From Cryptomeria japonica (taxonomy: Eukaryota; Streptophyta; Pinopsida; Cupressales; Cupressaceae), in NCBI RefSeq assembly GCF_030272615.1, contig NC_081406.1:114545783-114609782 (forward strand): DNA of 64,000 bases. Direction: 5' to 3'. Numbering within the stretch: position 1 is the stretch's first letter; each line of letters starts with the position of its first letter. The position numbers were made by a program, and so were the translations under genes. Of this stretch, positions 34,118-44,529 are shown in pieces. Below the pieces are notes generated by a model, which saw only the letters and a program-made list of their open reading frames with translations, had not been told where the DNA came from and ran no database searches.

Positions 34118-34550
34118 GCATCAAAAAAGCTTAGGGGGAGCAAATGACAAAATGTCTCAAACCCCCGGTTTACACTGATAAAAGACCTTAACCGGCATGT
34201 GGTACCTATCTCATAATGGAAGACCAGAAATGGTAAAAGGCAAATTTGGGTTTACGCCCTAATAGTGGAGCATTAATTACGATAGGGGAGGAACCTATTT
34301 AAAAGGGTTTTTGAAATCATTTCTCACTTATCTTTTTCAAAGCGAAGAAATTTTTCAAAGAGCAAAGCGAAGAAAAGGAGATTTGTGCTGTGATTCTGAG
34401 AGATTGAGGAACCACAAAGGAGATTCAAATTAAAATTGCAAATGGTCAAAGTGGTGATTGTGCAACCGAAGAAGTGGAAGGCCAAGTAGAATTTGCAAAG
34501 CCCTAAATTATCATGTTTCGAAAGGTATTTTTTGAGCTTTCTGTTTTGTC
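34118..34550 (+). promoter_or_regulatory. Leader and possible internal promoter before ORF2 in E, copy A
   Basis: Between gag and ORF2 lies a 430-bp leader. It begins with a purine tract (TTAGGGGGAGC, 34130-34140) and contains CCTATTTAAAAGG with a TATA-like core at 34296-34305, 246 bp before the ATG. A reiterated TTTTTCAAAGCGAAGAA block (34331-34376) follows. The same layout is in copy B. This suggests a separate transcript for ORF2; no transcription evidence is available. Confidence 0.5.
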
Positions 34551-37162
34551 ATGGCTTCCGCATCTCATGATAGTTCTAGTGCAGCTATCGACTCTAAGGA
34601 TTTCATTTGAAGAAAGTTGAAATATAATGCTTTGTCACAAGTACCGGCTGGGGTTATAGTAGAAGAGGGAATTTCAGATTATATAGATTGTAATATTGAA
34701 GAGCTAGGGTCCTTAGCAATCCATTCATGGCTAGGTTTATGTTGTGGAAAGGATAAAAAGATAAAAACAAAGTATAGCATTTTGGAGAAGAAGAAACTCC
34801 ACAATGTCGTCTACTTTCTAGAGGATTTCATAGATGACCATATTAGGATCATTCTGAGAAGAGTTCATGGTGACAAGATGTACCTAGAGAGAACACATGA
34901 TATCACTCCTCAAGCTATTCATGCTGCCACCGGTTTCTGCAATATAGGCAAAGTTCCAACCCTAAGAAAGGTCAGTAAAATGGAGATGTCCAAGCTCACC
35001 AGTTCAATGAGCGACTCATGAGGAATGACTATTAATTCCATCAAGGATGACCTTGTGAAGTATGTGTGCATGGTAATTGGATACCGAATGTTATCAACCA
35101 ACATAATTAACTCCGTATCTGTTGCAGCGGTAAATGTTGCTTACCGAATGATTAAAGAAGATGCATCATTCGACCTCTGCATCGGAATGCAAAGGCAACT
35201 CCTGTTAAATTTAAAATCAATCAAACAGGATAATGCATTGAAGTTCAATTTTGGTCAGCTATTGGTCAGTTTATTCTTTTATTTCCAGGGTTACTTCCCA
35301 AGGGTGGGAGACATCTAGTGGTCTGCAGACCAACCAGTCACCAAGCAGATCAAAGAAAGTCTACAAGCAGTCAAAACCGGCTATCCTAATGTTCTGAATA
35401 GGTACTTTGATGAGTTTAGAGGCAAAATGAGCCTAAGGATGAGGATATCCAGTGACATAGTCAAGAAGTATGAAGATAATATCTACTTTATCATCAATGT
35501 TGGTCAATGCATAATGGAGGTCGTTTAGCCTAGACAGGAAGAGGTGGAGCCTATGGGCTATGAGGTGATGTACTATATGCTAGATGGGTATGCATCTACC
35601 CTAATTGCCTCACCCCTAGATCCCAAGGCAAAGAGAACCAACACCTATCTAGAAAGGGTTGCACCGGTTGTAGAGTCCCCTACAAAGAAAGGAAAGGCAA
35701 TGCCTTCTGCATCTACACCAGTAACGACAGCCAGTCCCAAAGTTACCAAGCGATCACCTACGAAGAAGAAACCAGAAGTGGCACCTGCAAAAGTCTTTGA
35801 GAGGAAGAGGAAGACAAGGAATGCCTCACTAGACTCAGAAGAAACTATGTCTGAGGAAAAGCCTAAGAAGACAAGGCAAGAAAGAAGAAGACAAAGAATG
35901 AATCAGCATCATCGGCACCGATAAATATTGACATCTCCTCCTACAAACCTTTGACACATTGTCAAAGAACCATCAAAAATATTAAGAGAAAACTGCTAAA
36001 TGATTTGATTGATTGTTTTGATGATTTCAATGATGATGAAAAAGAAGCTATTGAAAATGAAATCATTCAATATTTATGTGCTAATGACCAGTCGCCCTCA
36101 GAAATTAGATCTGAGACATCGGATTCTTTGTATAAGTCCCTAGATAATAAATGGTACATTGCCATAGAAAAAGAACTGGGAATGAGGGAAAAAGTTTTTG
36201 CTCAATACTTTCCTGACCTATCCAATTCAGAATTATTTGATGTCATCAACCAAAATAAAGGACTCTTCTTTACCAGAAAAAGAAGACTCTAGTTGTTAGA
36301 AGGAAGAATAGATGATGTGGAAAAAGACACTCATCTGCATATGACTACAGCGGTTCATACACATAAAGCGCTTCAAGATTTCAAGAAGGCTCCACAAGAA
36401 CCGGCAGTGACAAAACTAGATGAAGTGTTTGATGAAGAAGGAAATCCAGTTATTGAACCTATCAACACTATTGATGTTGATGCTCTAGATGGGGAGGATG
36501 TTGCTCAAGGAACTCCAGCAGAAGCAACAGGATAGGAGAAGCAGGCAGAATAGGTAGATAAGCAAAAGGAAACTGAGGACAAATAGGAGGAAGCAAAGAA
36601 GCAAGTAGAGAAGAAGAGAGCAGAAGAGGAGAAGAGGAAGGATGAAGAAGATAAAAAGAAGAAGGATGAAGAAGATAAGAAGAGGAAGAATGAAGAAGAT
36701 AAAAAGAAGGATGAAGAAGATAAGAAGAAAAAGGATGAAGAAGATAAAAAGAAGGATGAAGAACATAAGAATAAGAAGGATGAAGAGGAGAAAAAGAAGA
36801 AGGATGAAGAGGAGAAAAAGAAGAAGGATGAAGAGGAGAAAAAGAAGAAGGATGAAGAAGATAAGAAGAAGGATGAAGAGGAGAAAAAGAAGCAGGATGA
36901 AGAAGAGAAGAAAAGGAAAGAGGAGGAAAAGAGAAAAGCAGGTGAAGAGAAAAAGAAACAGGAAGATGCAAAGAAGAAGAAAGAGGAAGAGGATGAGAAG
37001 AAGAGAAAGGAAGAAGAGAAGTGAAAGGAAGCAGAAAAGAAGAATAAAGAGGAAGATAAGACAGAGGAGAAGTAGAAGGAAGCGGCGAAGAAGAAGGCAA
37101 AGGAGGATAAGGAAGAGGAAAAGAGAAAAGAAGTGGAAAAGAAGAAGGTAGAAGAGGACAGT
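34551..37162 (+). pseudogene. ORF2 accessory protein of element E, copy A
   Basis: ATG at 34551 (MASASHDSSSAAIDSKD), then a TGA at about 34608 that is shared with copy B. The N-terminal domain has LEKKKLHNVVYFLEDFIDDH, LERTHDITPQAIHAATGF, KDDLVKYVCMVIGY, FGQLLVSLFFYFQGYFPRVG and VTKQIKESLQ. Then come DIVKKYEDNI, EEVEPMGYEVMYYMLDGYAS, a Lys/Ser/Pro linker, a helical block (HCQRTIKNIKRKLLNDLIDC through FAQYFPDLSN), an acidic stretch, and a long Lys/Glu/Asp run. A frameshift lies near 35920. I know no named family for it. Similarity to element F at the protein level shows that it is a real, older gene family of LTR elements. Confidence 0.75.
36600..37150 (+). repeat. Lys/Glu/Asp-rich minisatellite in ORF2 of E, copy A
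   Basis: Degenerate units of about 18-24 bp built on GATGAAGAGGAGAAAAAGAAG are repeated for about 550 bp. In the ORF2 frame they read KDEEDKKK or KDEEEKKK many times, expected to form a long single charged helix. Copy B lacks almost all of it because E is cut off there. The Ser/Phe-rich frames on the other strand are shadows. Confidence 0.85.
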
Positions 37163-38249
37163 GGAAGCCCTAATTCAAGAAGTAGAAAAGATGAATGAAT
37201 CAAATTCCAACCTGAGAAAGGAGTTGGAAGGATTGACTATCCGAATGTGTCAAGAGCTTGAAACTCAGAGGAAGGTTGAAGATCTAGTGAAGGACAAAGA
37301 TCATGAGATCTCCAAGTTGAAGCAAGAGATCAGTGCTCTAAGCGCTCAACTCCATGCGAGCAAAGTGGAAAAGGAAGACATGCAAGGAGAACTGAACATA
37401 GCCATCTCTAAGAATGAAAACCTAATGGAAACAAATGGTACAATTTCCAAGGAACTCTCTAAGTCAAAGAAAATACTTGCTAAGTTCAACAAGAGTACTA
37501 TCAAGCTAGAGCAAAAGCTTGAATCTGCCAAACCTGTCAAGAATATTGATAGACTTGGTTATTCTGGTCATGAGGAAGGTGAGACCTCTGGTGCAAATGC
37601 TGAAGCATCAAAGAAGCAATTGACATTCAAAGGTAAAGGTAAACAAAACTTCAAACCTATTTGCCTTAACTTCCTTAAAGAAGGACCTACTGCTAATGTG
37701 TGTAGGAGCAAAGCCTATAATAATTTTCCTTATTTTTTAAATGATAAGCCTAGACCCAATAGATTCAATGGTAACTGTTATGCATGCAACAAGTATGGGC
37801 ATAGAGCATTTGAATGCAATTCTGTCATGCACAACACTGGAAGGTATCCTCAGAGGAATCAAGGAGTTGGTCCAAAATCCTTTGTGAATCGGAATCCCAA
37901 CTGGTTTAGTACCTATAATCATCAATCAAGTAGCGGTGGCTATCAAGCGGCAACCGGATGGAGAGAAAACTATTGGATTTGTCATGGTCATGGTCACACT
38001 GCTACAACATGTAGGAGGAAGAATGACAACGTCAAAAATGGACATTGGAGAGCACTTGGATTAGTCTGCTATCACTGCAATAGACCGGGTCATATTGCCA
38101 GATTTTGCAGAAGTAGAAAGAAAATATCTGATGATATACTGGTCACTCCAGAAGGAAAGATTGATATTGACACTATTCAATCGGATATGAACAAAACATG
38201 GAAGAAGAAACCAGTGGTGTTACAAGAAGAACTGGGTTTCTGCACCTAG
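37163..38249 (+). pseudogene. Gag of element E, copy B, N-terminus missing
   Basis: The frame is open from the duplication junction to a stop at 38247. It begins at the residues EALIQEVEKMNESNSNL, so the first 54 residues are absent. It has a coiled coil, a first knuckle with Cys replaced by Phe (CLNFLKEGPTANVC), then CYACNKYGHRAFEC, CHGHGHTATTC and an intact fourth knuckle CYHCNRPGHIARFC. A single-base change near 38230 alters the last residues against copy A. There is no start codon at the junction. Confidence 0.85.
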
Positions 38250-38724
38250 TGTGGAAATATTAGAACCGACAAACTAAGCATCAGAAAAGCTTAGGGGGAG
38301 CAAATGGCAAAATGTTTCAAACCCCCAGTTTACACTAGTAAAAGACCTTAACCAGTGTGTGGTACCTATCTTATAATGGAAGACCGGAAATGGTAAAAGG
38401 CAAATTAGGGTTTACACCCTAATAGTGGAGCATTAATTGCGGTAGGTGAGAAACCTGTTTAAAAGGGTTTTTGAAATCATTTCTCACTTATCTTTTTCAA
38501 AGCGAAGAAATTTTTCAAAGAGCACAGTGAAGACAAGGAGATTTGTGCTGCGATTCTGAGAGATTGAGAAACCACGAAGGAGATTCAAATTTAAATTGCA
38601 AATAGTCAAAGTGAAGACCACAAAGTAGTGATTGTGCAACTGAAGAAGTGGAAGGCCAAGTAGAATTTGCAAAGCCCTAAATTCTCATGTTTTGAAAGAT
38701 ATTTTTTGAGCTTTCTATTTTGTC
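38250..38724 (+). promoter_or_regulatory. Leader before ORF2 in E, copy B
   Basis: Same layout as in copy A: purine tract TTAGGGGGAGC, TATA-like TGTTTAAAAG at 38456-38465 (one base less like TATA than copy A), TTTTTCAAAGCGAAGAA, and ATG at 38725. Confidence 0.45.
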
Positions 38725-40810
38725 ATGGCTTCCACATCTCATGATAGTTCTAGTTTAGCTGTCGACTCTATGGATTTCATTTGAAGAAAGTCAAAATATA
38801 ATGCTTCGTCACAAGTACCCGATGGGGTTATAGTAGAAGGGGGAATTTCAGATTATATAGATTGTAAGATTGAAGAACTAGGGTCCTTAGCAATCCATCA
38901 CAGCTAGGTTTATTTTGTGGAAAGGATAAAAAGATAAAAATAGAGTATAGCATTTTGGAGAAGAAGAAACTCCACAATGTCATCTACTTTCTGGAGGATT
39001 TCACAGATGACCATATTAGGATCATTCAGAGTAGAGTTCATGGTGACAAGATGTACCTGGAGAGAACACATGATATCACTCCTCAAGCTATTCATGCTAT
39101 CACCGGTTTCTGCAATACAAGGGAAGTTCTAGCCCTAAGAAAGGTCAGTAAAATGGAGATGTCCAAGCTCACCGGTTCAGTGAGTGACTCACGAGGAATG
39201 ACTGTTAATTCCATCAAGGATGACCTCGTGAAGTATGCGTGCATGGTAATTGGATACCAGACATTCTTAGCCAGTAGAATTAACTCTGTATCTACTGCAG
39301 CAGTAAATGCCGCTTAGCAAATGATTAAGGAAGATGCATCATTCGACCTCTGCATTGGTATGCAAAGGCAACTCCTGTTAAATTTAAAATCAATCAAACA
39401 AGATAATGCATTGAAGTTCAAGTTTGGTCAGCTATTGGTTGGTTTATTATTTATTTCTAGGGTTACTTCCTAGGGGTGGGAGACATCCAGTGGTCCGGGG
39501 ACCAACCAGTCACCAAGCAGATTAAAGAAAGTCTGCAAGTAGTCGGAACTAGCTATCCTAATGTTCTAAACAGGTACTTTGATGAGTTCAGAGGCAAAAT
39601 GAGCAAAAGGATGAGGATATCTAGTGACATAGTCAAGAAGTATGAAGATGATATCTGCTTTATCATCAATGTTGATAAATGCATAATGGAGGCCGTTGAG
39701 CCTAGACAGGAAGAGGTGGAGCCTATGGGCTATGAGGTGATGTATGATATGCTGGACGGGTATGCATCTACCTTAATTGCCTCACCCCTAGATCCCAAGG
39801 CAAAGAGAATCGACACCTATCTAGAAAGGGTTGCATTGGTTGTAGAGTCCCCTACAAAGAAAGGAAAGGCAGTGCCTTCTGCATCTGCATCGGTAACAAC
39901 AGCCAGTCCCAAAGTGACCAAGTGGTCACCTGCGAAGAAGAAACTGGAAGCGGCACCTACAAAAGTCTTTGAGAGGAAGAGGAAGACAAGGAATGCCTCA
40001 CCAGACTCAAAAGAAACTGTGTCTGAGGAAAAGCCTAAGAAGACAAGGCAAGCAAAGAAAAAGACAAAGAATGAACCGACATCATCAGCACCGGTAAATA
40101 TTGACATCTCCTCCTACAAACCTTTGACACATTGTCAAAGAACCATCAAAAATATTAGGAGAAAACTACTGAATGATTTGATTGATTGTTTTGATGATTT
40201 CAATCATGATGAAAAAGAAGCTATCGAAAATGTAATCATTCAATATTTATGTGCTAATGATTGGTCGCCCTCAAAAATTAGATCTGAGACACCAGATTCT
40301 TTGTATAAGTCCCTAGATAATAAATGCCGCATTGCCATAGAAAAAGAACAGGAAATGAGGGAAAAAGTTTTTGCTCAATACTTTCCTGACCTGTCCAATT
40401 CAAAATTATTTGATATCATCAACCAAAATAAAGGACTCTTTTTTACCAGAAAAAGAAGACTCTGGTTGTTAGAAATGATGAATAGATGATGTGGAAAAAG
40501 ACACTCATCTACATATGACTACAGTGGTTCATACACATAAAGTGCTTCAAGATATTGAGAAGGCTGCACAAGAACCGGTAGTGACAAAACCGGATGAAGT
40601 GTTTGATGATGAAGGAAATCCAGTTGTTGAACCTATTAACACTATTGATGTTGATGCTCTGGATGGAGAGGATGTTGCTCAGGGAACTCCAGCAGAAGAA
40701 ACAGGATAGGAGAAGCAGGCAGAATAGGTAGATAGACAAAAGGAAATTGAGGACAAATAGGAGGAAGGAAAGAAGCAAGCGGAGAAGAAGAGAGAAAAAG
40801 AGGATAAGAA
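38725..40810 (+). pseudogene. ORF2 accessory protein of element E, copy B, truncated
   Basis: ATG at 38725 is followed by the same early TGA as in copy A. The longest open piece is 39476-40489. It has EEVEPMGYEVMYDMLDGYAS, the linker RKRKTRNASPDSKETVSEEK, and the helical block RRKLLNDLIDCFDDF to FAQYFPDLSN. The GGATAGGAG stop and the following GAATAG stop near 40708-40730 are also shared with copy A. The gene stops at the deletion junction at 40810. Shared stops mean that the decay had begun before the duplication. Confidence 0.8.
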
Positions 40811-40925
40811 TGTTTGAAGATGAATTAATTAAATATTAATTTAATTAAGTGATGGTTAGTGGATTTTTAATCAAATAAATATCAAATATTCATTTAATTA
40901 AAATGTATAGATTTATGTGACTACA
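40811..40925 (-). repeat. 5' LTR of element A, start fragment
   Basis: This matches 10641-10755 of the 3' LTR, including TAATTTAATTAA and the end GTGACTACA. It is separated from the rest of the 5' LTR by element E. Confidence 0.92.
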
Positions 40926-40930
40926 CATAA
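40926..40930. repeat. Target-site duplication CATAA of element A, right copy
   Basis: CATAA follows the LTR end at 40925 and equals 9298-9302. Confidence 0.9.
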
Positions 40931-41870
40931 TATCAGGTCTTGTTTGTGTCAAATACAGTAAACCTCCTATCATAGACTTGTATCTTGTCGGATTAACATG
41001 TGTTGGTTGATCTTTCAATGATAGTTTATCAGTTGTAGTCATAGGTGTACTTACCGGTTTAAAGTTTTCCATGCCAAATTTATTTAGTAATTCCTTCAAT
41101 TACTTTGATTGATTTATGAATATACCTTTATTAGTCTATGAAATCTACAATCCTAAAAAGAAATTTATCTCCCCAATCATAGGCATTTCAAATTCTTCCT
41201 GCATCTTTTTAGAAAAGTCTTTACACAATTCATCTTCTCCTCCAAAGATTATATCATCAACAAAAACTTTTGTAACCAAGATGTCATCATTAGTCACTTT
41301 GTAGTATAAGTTGTTGTCAGTATTACCTTTAGTGTAACTAATCTTCAAAAGATATTTGTCTAGTCTAGCATACCAAGCTCTAGGAGGTTGCTTTAATCCA
41401 TATAAAGCTTTCCTTAACCTGCAAACCATATCTTAGTCATTTGTCAATCAAAATCCATCAAGTTGTTTAATGTAAACTTCTTCTTCAAGATCACCATGCA
41501 GAAATGCACATTTAACATCCATTTGATATACTTTATAGTTCTTATGTGCTGCAAAAGCTAAGAATAATCTGACTGCCTCAATTCTAGCTACTGGTGCAAA
41601 GGTTTCATTATAATCAATTCCTTCTTTCTGAGAATATCCCTTACACACTAGTCTTGCTTTGTTTCTAATTACCTTACCATCTTCATGGAGTTTATTTTTT
41701 AATACCCATTTAGTTCCAATTACATTTTTGTTTTTAGGTCAGGGAACCAATGTCCATGTGTTATTCTTTTCAATTTATTCCAATTCATCTTCCATAGCTT
41801 TAATCCAATGTTTATCTTCACACGCCTCATTAACTGATGTTGGTTTAATTTGAGAAATTAAACATACCTC
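40931..41870 (-). pseudogene. Reverse transcriptase of copia C, broken
   Basis: Blocks in order on the minus strand: [82 protein letters not shown] (the catalytic F-V-D-D, about 41240), FEMPMIGEINFFLGL, FGMENFKPVSTPM and SMIGGLLYLTQTRPDIM. The last word is cut by element A and continues at 9297. The sequence is typical of plant copia RT. Several stops separate the open pieces. Confidence 0.94.
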
Positions 41871-43132
41871 TTCATTTTCCAATCTTCCTCTAGTCATAAT
41901 ACCTTGATACTTGTTCCCAATTATCTATTTTCCAGAGTGATTCAATCTTACATACCGGGGTGTTTTTACTTCCCGTTGTTCTTCAGTCACTGTGGAATTT
42001 TTAGATAATGTTGGTGTGACTGGATTAACATTCTGTATCGATGTACTTATTGTAGATTCATTTGATATTATCTCTATTGTCGGTTTAGAGTTCATGTACC
42101 TTGAATTACCTCTAAACTATTCATCAATCTTCACATTTGTACTCTCAACAATTTTTTGCAATCTCTTGTTAAAACATCTATATGCCTTGCTCTTAGATGA
42201 ATAACCAAGAAATATTCCTTCATCATTTCTAAGATCAAATTTTCCAATATTCTCATCTCTTCTAATATAAAATTTACTTCCATATATTCTAAAATATTTA
42301 AGAGTAGGAGTATTACCAAACCATAGTTCATGAGGGGTCTTACCGATTTCACCTTTGATGTGAACTTTGTTGAATGTGTAAACTATTGTACTCACTACTT
42401 CTCTCCAATATACATGAGGTAAATTTTCTTCTGATAACATACTTCTAGCTGCATCCGGAATAGTTTTGTTCTTTCTTTCCACAACTCCATTCTACTGGGG
42501 TGTCTAGGGTGCTGATAGCTATCTCCTAATTCCATTCACTTCAAAGAAGGTATTAAATTCCTTAGATGTGAATTCACCTCCTTGATCTGATCTCAAACAT
42601 TTGATTTTCTTACTGATTTCATTCTCTACCATCACCTTGAATAGTTTGAATTTCCCAAAAGCTTTTGATTTCTCCCTGTGAAAAGTAACCCAACGCATTC
42701 TAGAATAGTCATCAATGATTAGCATAAAATATCTATCTCCTTGGAAACTTCTAGTTCTTGTTGGACCACATAAATCAATGTGAATTAAGTCAAGAACATT
42801 ATTGGATTTTTCTAGAATACTCTTAAAAGTTTCTCTAACTTGCTTTCCAAATTGACATTCCTTACATACTGGATTGTGAAGTTTAACAATCTTAGGTAAA
42901 TCCCTTACTACCTTAGTTGTACTGATTTTCACATGCAATCAAAATTAACATGACAAAGTCTCTTATGCCATAACCAACTTTCATCAATATGTGCAATCAA
43001 GCATGCTTTCTCATTGTTGTTCAAATGAAAGATATTACCTCTAGCCTGATTACTGGTTGCAATTTCCAAGCCAGTTCTGTTCATGATCTTGCATTTACCA
43101 TTCTTGAATTGTAACTGAAATCCTTTTTCCAC
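41871..43132 (-). pseudogene. Integrase of copia C, broken
   Basis: It starts with the pre-integrase zinc part (SWLWHKRLCHVNFD, then VCKECQFGKQ). The core has VLDLIHIDLCGPTRT (first Asp), FMLIIDDYSRMRWV, IKCLRSDQGGEF (second Asp), and after stops ERKNKTIPDAARSMLSEENL, which carries the Glu region. FNKVHIKGEIGKTPHELW, RIYGSKFYI and EGIFLGYSSKSKAYRCFN follow, as in plant copia. Stops and one frameshift are present. Confidence 0.93.
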
Positions 43133-44472
43133 TAATTAAACAACGCTTAAAAGATTATGCTTCAAACCTTCAACATAGTAAACATTATTAGTATTGTGCT
43201 TACCATCAAAATATATAGTGCCTTTTCCTTTGATCAAACAAGCTTTATCATCCCTAAATCTTACTAGACCTCCATTGTATTCCTGAAAAGTTAAGAATTT
43301 ACTTTTATCACCAGTCATATGATGTGAACATCTAGAATCAATGATCCATTCATCTTTGTCTTCAATTTTAGCTGCCAGGGCCTGCTCTATCGGTTGAACA
43401 GTAGGTGTCGGTTGATCTTCTGTTATAGAAACAAAAACCCATCCATTGTCTATCGGTTCTTCATCAGAATCATCAGTAACTCCTTCATCAGCATAGTAAC
43501 ATGACCTGTCTCTATTATTCTTAAATTTGTATCTTTGATATTTAGGATTAGGCTTATATGTTCTTTTAACTTCTTCTTTCAACCTTGTATGTCTATCAGA
43601 ACACCTAGATGCCATATGACCAATTTTATTACAGTTAAAACATTTAAATGGTGCTTTACCTTCATACTTACTTCCAACTGGACCTTTAGGCATTTTCCTT
43701 GCAAATAGTGCTTCAAGTTCTTCCAATTCTTCATTCTCTTTTCTGATTTCTTCAAGTTCTCTTGCATATAAGGCTTTCCAATCAATTTTTTCAGATGATG
43801 ACGATGATGCTGCAGATGATGAAGATGCTTTGAAAGCTAAATCTGTCTTAATTGTAGCAACAGGACCAAATTCCTCAAGTTCAAAAGCTGAAAGTTTTCC
43901 AACCAAAGTATCTCTAGATACTGATGCATTAGGCATTGTTCTCAATTCATTTATAGTAGTCACTTTCATTTTATATGTCGGTGGAAATTCTCTTAAAACT
44001 TTAGAAACAATTTCATCTTCACTTAAGGATCCTCCACAACATTGTATACCCAAAACAATTTCATTTACTCTTTCCATCAAAGCATAAATCCTTTCATCTT
44101 CTTCCATTTTCAGATTTTCATACCTGACTCGGAAGCATTCTAATTTTGCAATTTTGACTATAGTATCACCTTCATTCAATGTTTCCAATTTGTCCCAAAT
44201 AGCTTAGTAGTAGATCTATCTGATAATCCCATGATTTGTTGATTTGACAATACGCTCAAAAGTGCTTCTCTTACTTTGCAATCATTCTCTTCATCTTTAT
44301 CCAAGGTTGGTGGATCCAATTGACTTTGAGTAGGACCAACATAGCCATTCTTTGTAACATCCCATATGTCTTTTCCAATGCAATTCAGATGTCTCTCCAT
44401 TCTGATCTTCCATATCCCATCATTAGTTCTATCAAGTTTTTGACTGTCCTTCCTTAAATAGTTAGTCAACAT
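43133..44472 (-). pseudogene. Gag and protease of copia C, broken
   Basis: The first piece (44176-44472) has GIWKIRMERHLNCIGKDIWD, the N-terminal gag start; a frameshift leads into 43136-44188 with YENLKMEEDERIYALMERVN and VLREFPPTYKMKV (UBN2-type gag). The zinc knuckle is CFNCNKIGHMASRC (about 43640). The protease has WIIDSRCSHHMTGDKSKF; the Gly of the usual D-S-G is Arg. Gag forms the particle and the protease cuts the polyprotein. Confidence 0.93.
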
Positions 44473-44515
44473 AGGATCTCCTCAAGTTGTTAAACTTCTG
44501 CAAAAAGAGGACTAA

Positions 44516-44529
44516 GCTCTAATACCAAT
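44516..44529 (-). other. Primer-binding site of copia C
   Basis: The minus strand reads ATTGGTATTAGAGC next to the LTR end, an initiator tRNA-Met site with one change. Confidence 0.85.

Larger units (their letters stand above)
33004..37162 (+). repeat. Tandem duplication in E, first unit
   Basis: The first unit starts at GGAAGCCCTAATTCAAG (33004) inside gag and ends in the Lys/Glu-rich part of ORF2. The second starts with the same words at 37163, giving a 4159-bp period. By eye roughly nine in ten bases agree. Confidence 0.95.
31629..40810 (+). mobile_element. Element E: non-autonomous copia-like LTR element with Gag and ORF2, tandemly duplicated, 3' end lost
   Basis: E starts with an LTR (31629-32789), followed by an initiator-Met primer site, a Gag frame (32840-34117), a promoter-like leader, and ORF2 (34551 on). 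From 33004 to 37162 and from 37163 to 40810 the same sequence is present twice in tandem. No integrase, RT or RNase H is found in either copy. At 40807-40810 it joins the 5' LTR of A through a few shared bases (AGAA). The 3' LTR and about 264 bp of the host LTR (counterpart of 10373-10636) are missing, so a deletion removed both. Confidence 0.85.
37163..40810 (+). repeat. Tandem duplication in E, second unit (truncated)
   Basis: Second copy of the 33004 unit, starting inside gag and ending in the start of the Lys/Glu region, where it is joined to the 5' LTR of A. Confidence 0.95.
9303..40925 (-). mobile_element. Element A: Tat-type gypsy retrotransposon with antisense PMD gene, host of D and E
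   Basis: A is read on the minus strand: 5' LTR (30506-31628 plus 40811-40925, split by E), leader, gag (28174-22031, split by D), protease and G-patch, RT, RNase H, archaeal-type RNase H, integrase (to about 16480), an antisense PMD frame (11819-13852), a polypurine tract and the 3' LTR 9303-10755. A CATAA duplication flanks the whole. The order RT, RNase H, second RNase H, integrase is that of the Tat lineage. The 31.6-kb span shrinks to about 18 kb without D and E. The two LTRs agree only in part. Confidence 0.9.

Noticed and set aside
36642-37151. Plus-strand Lys/Arg/Met-rich frame
   Set aside because: It is another frame of the same minisatellite; the ORF2 frame reads Lys/Glu/Asp and continues from the upstream protein.
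36468-37203. Long minus-strand frames rich in Ser, Phe and Leu
   Set aside because: They are the reverse reading of the Lys/Glu/Asp minisatellite; low-complexity purine DNA leaves all frames open.
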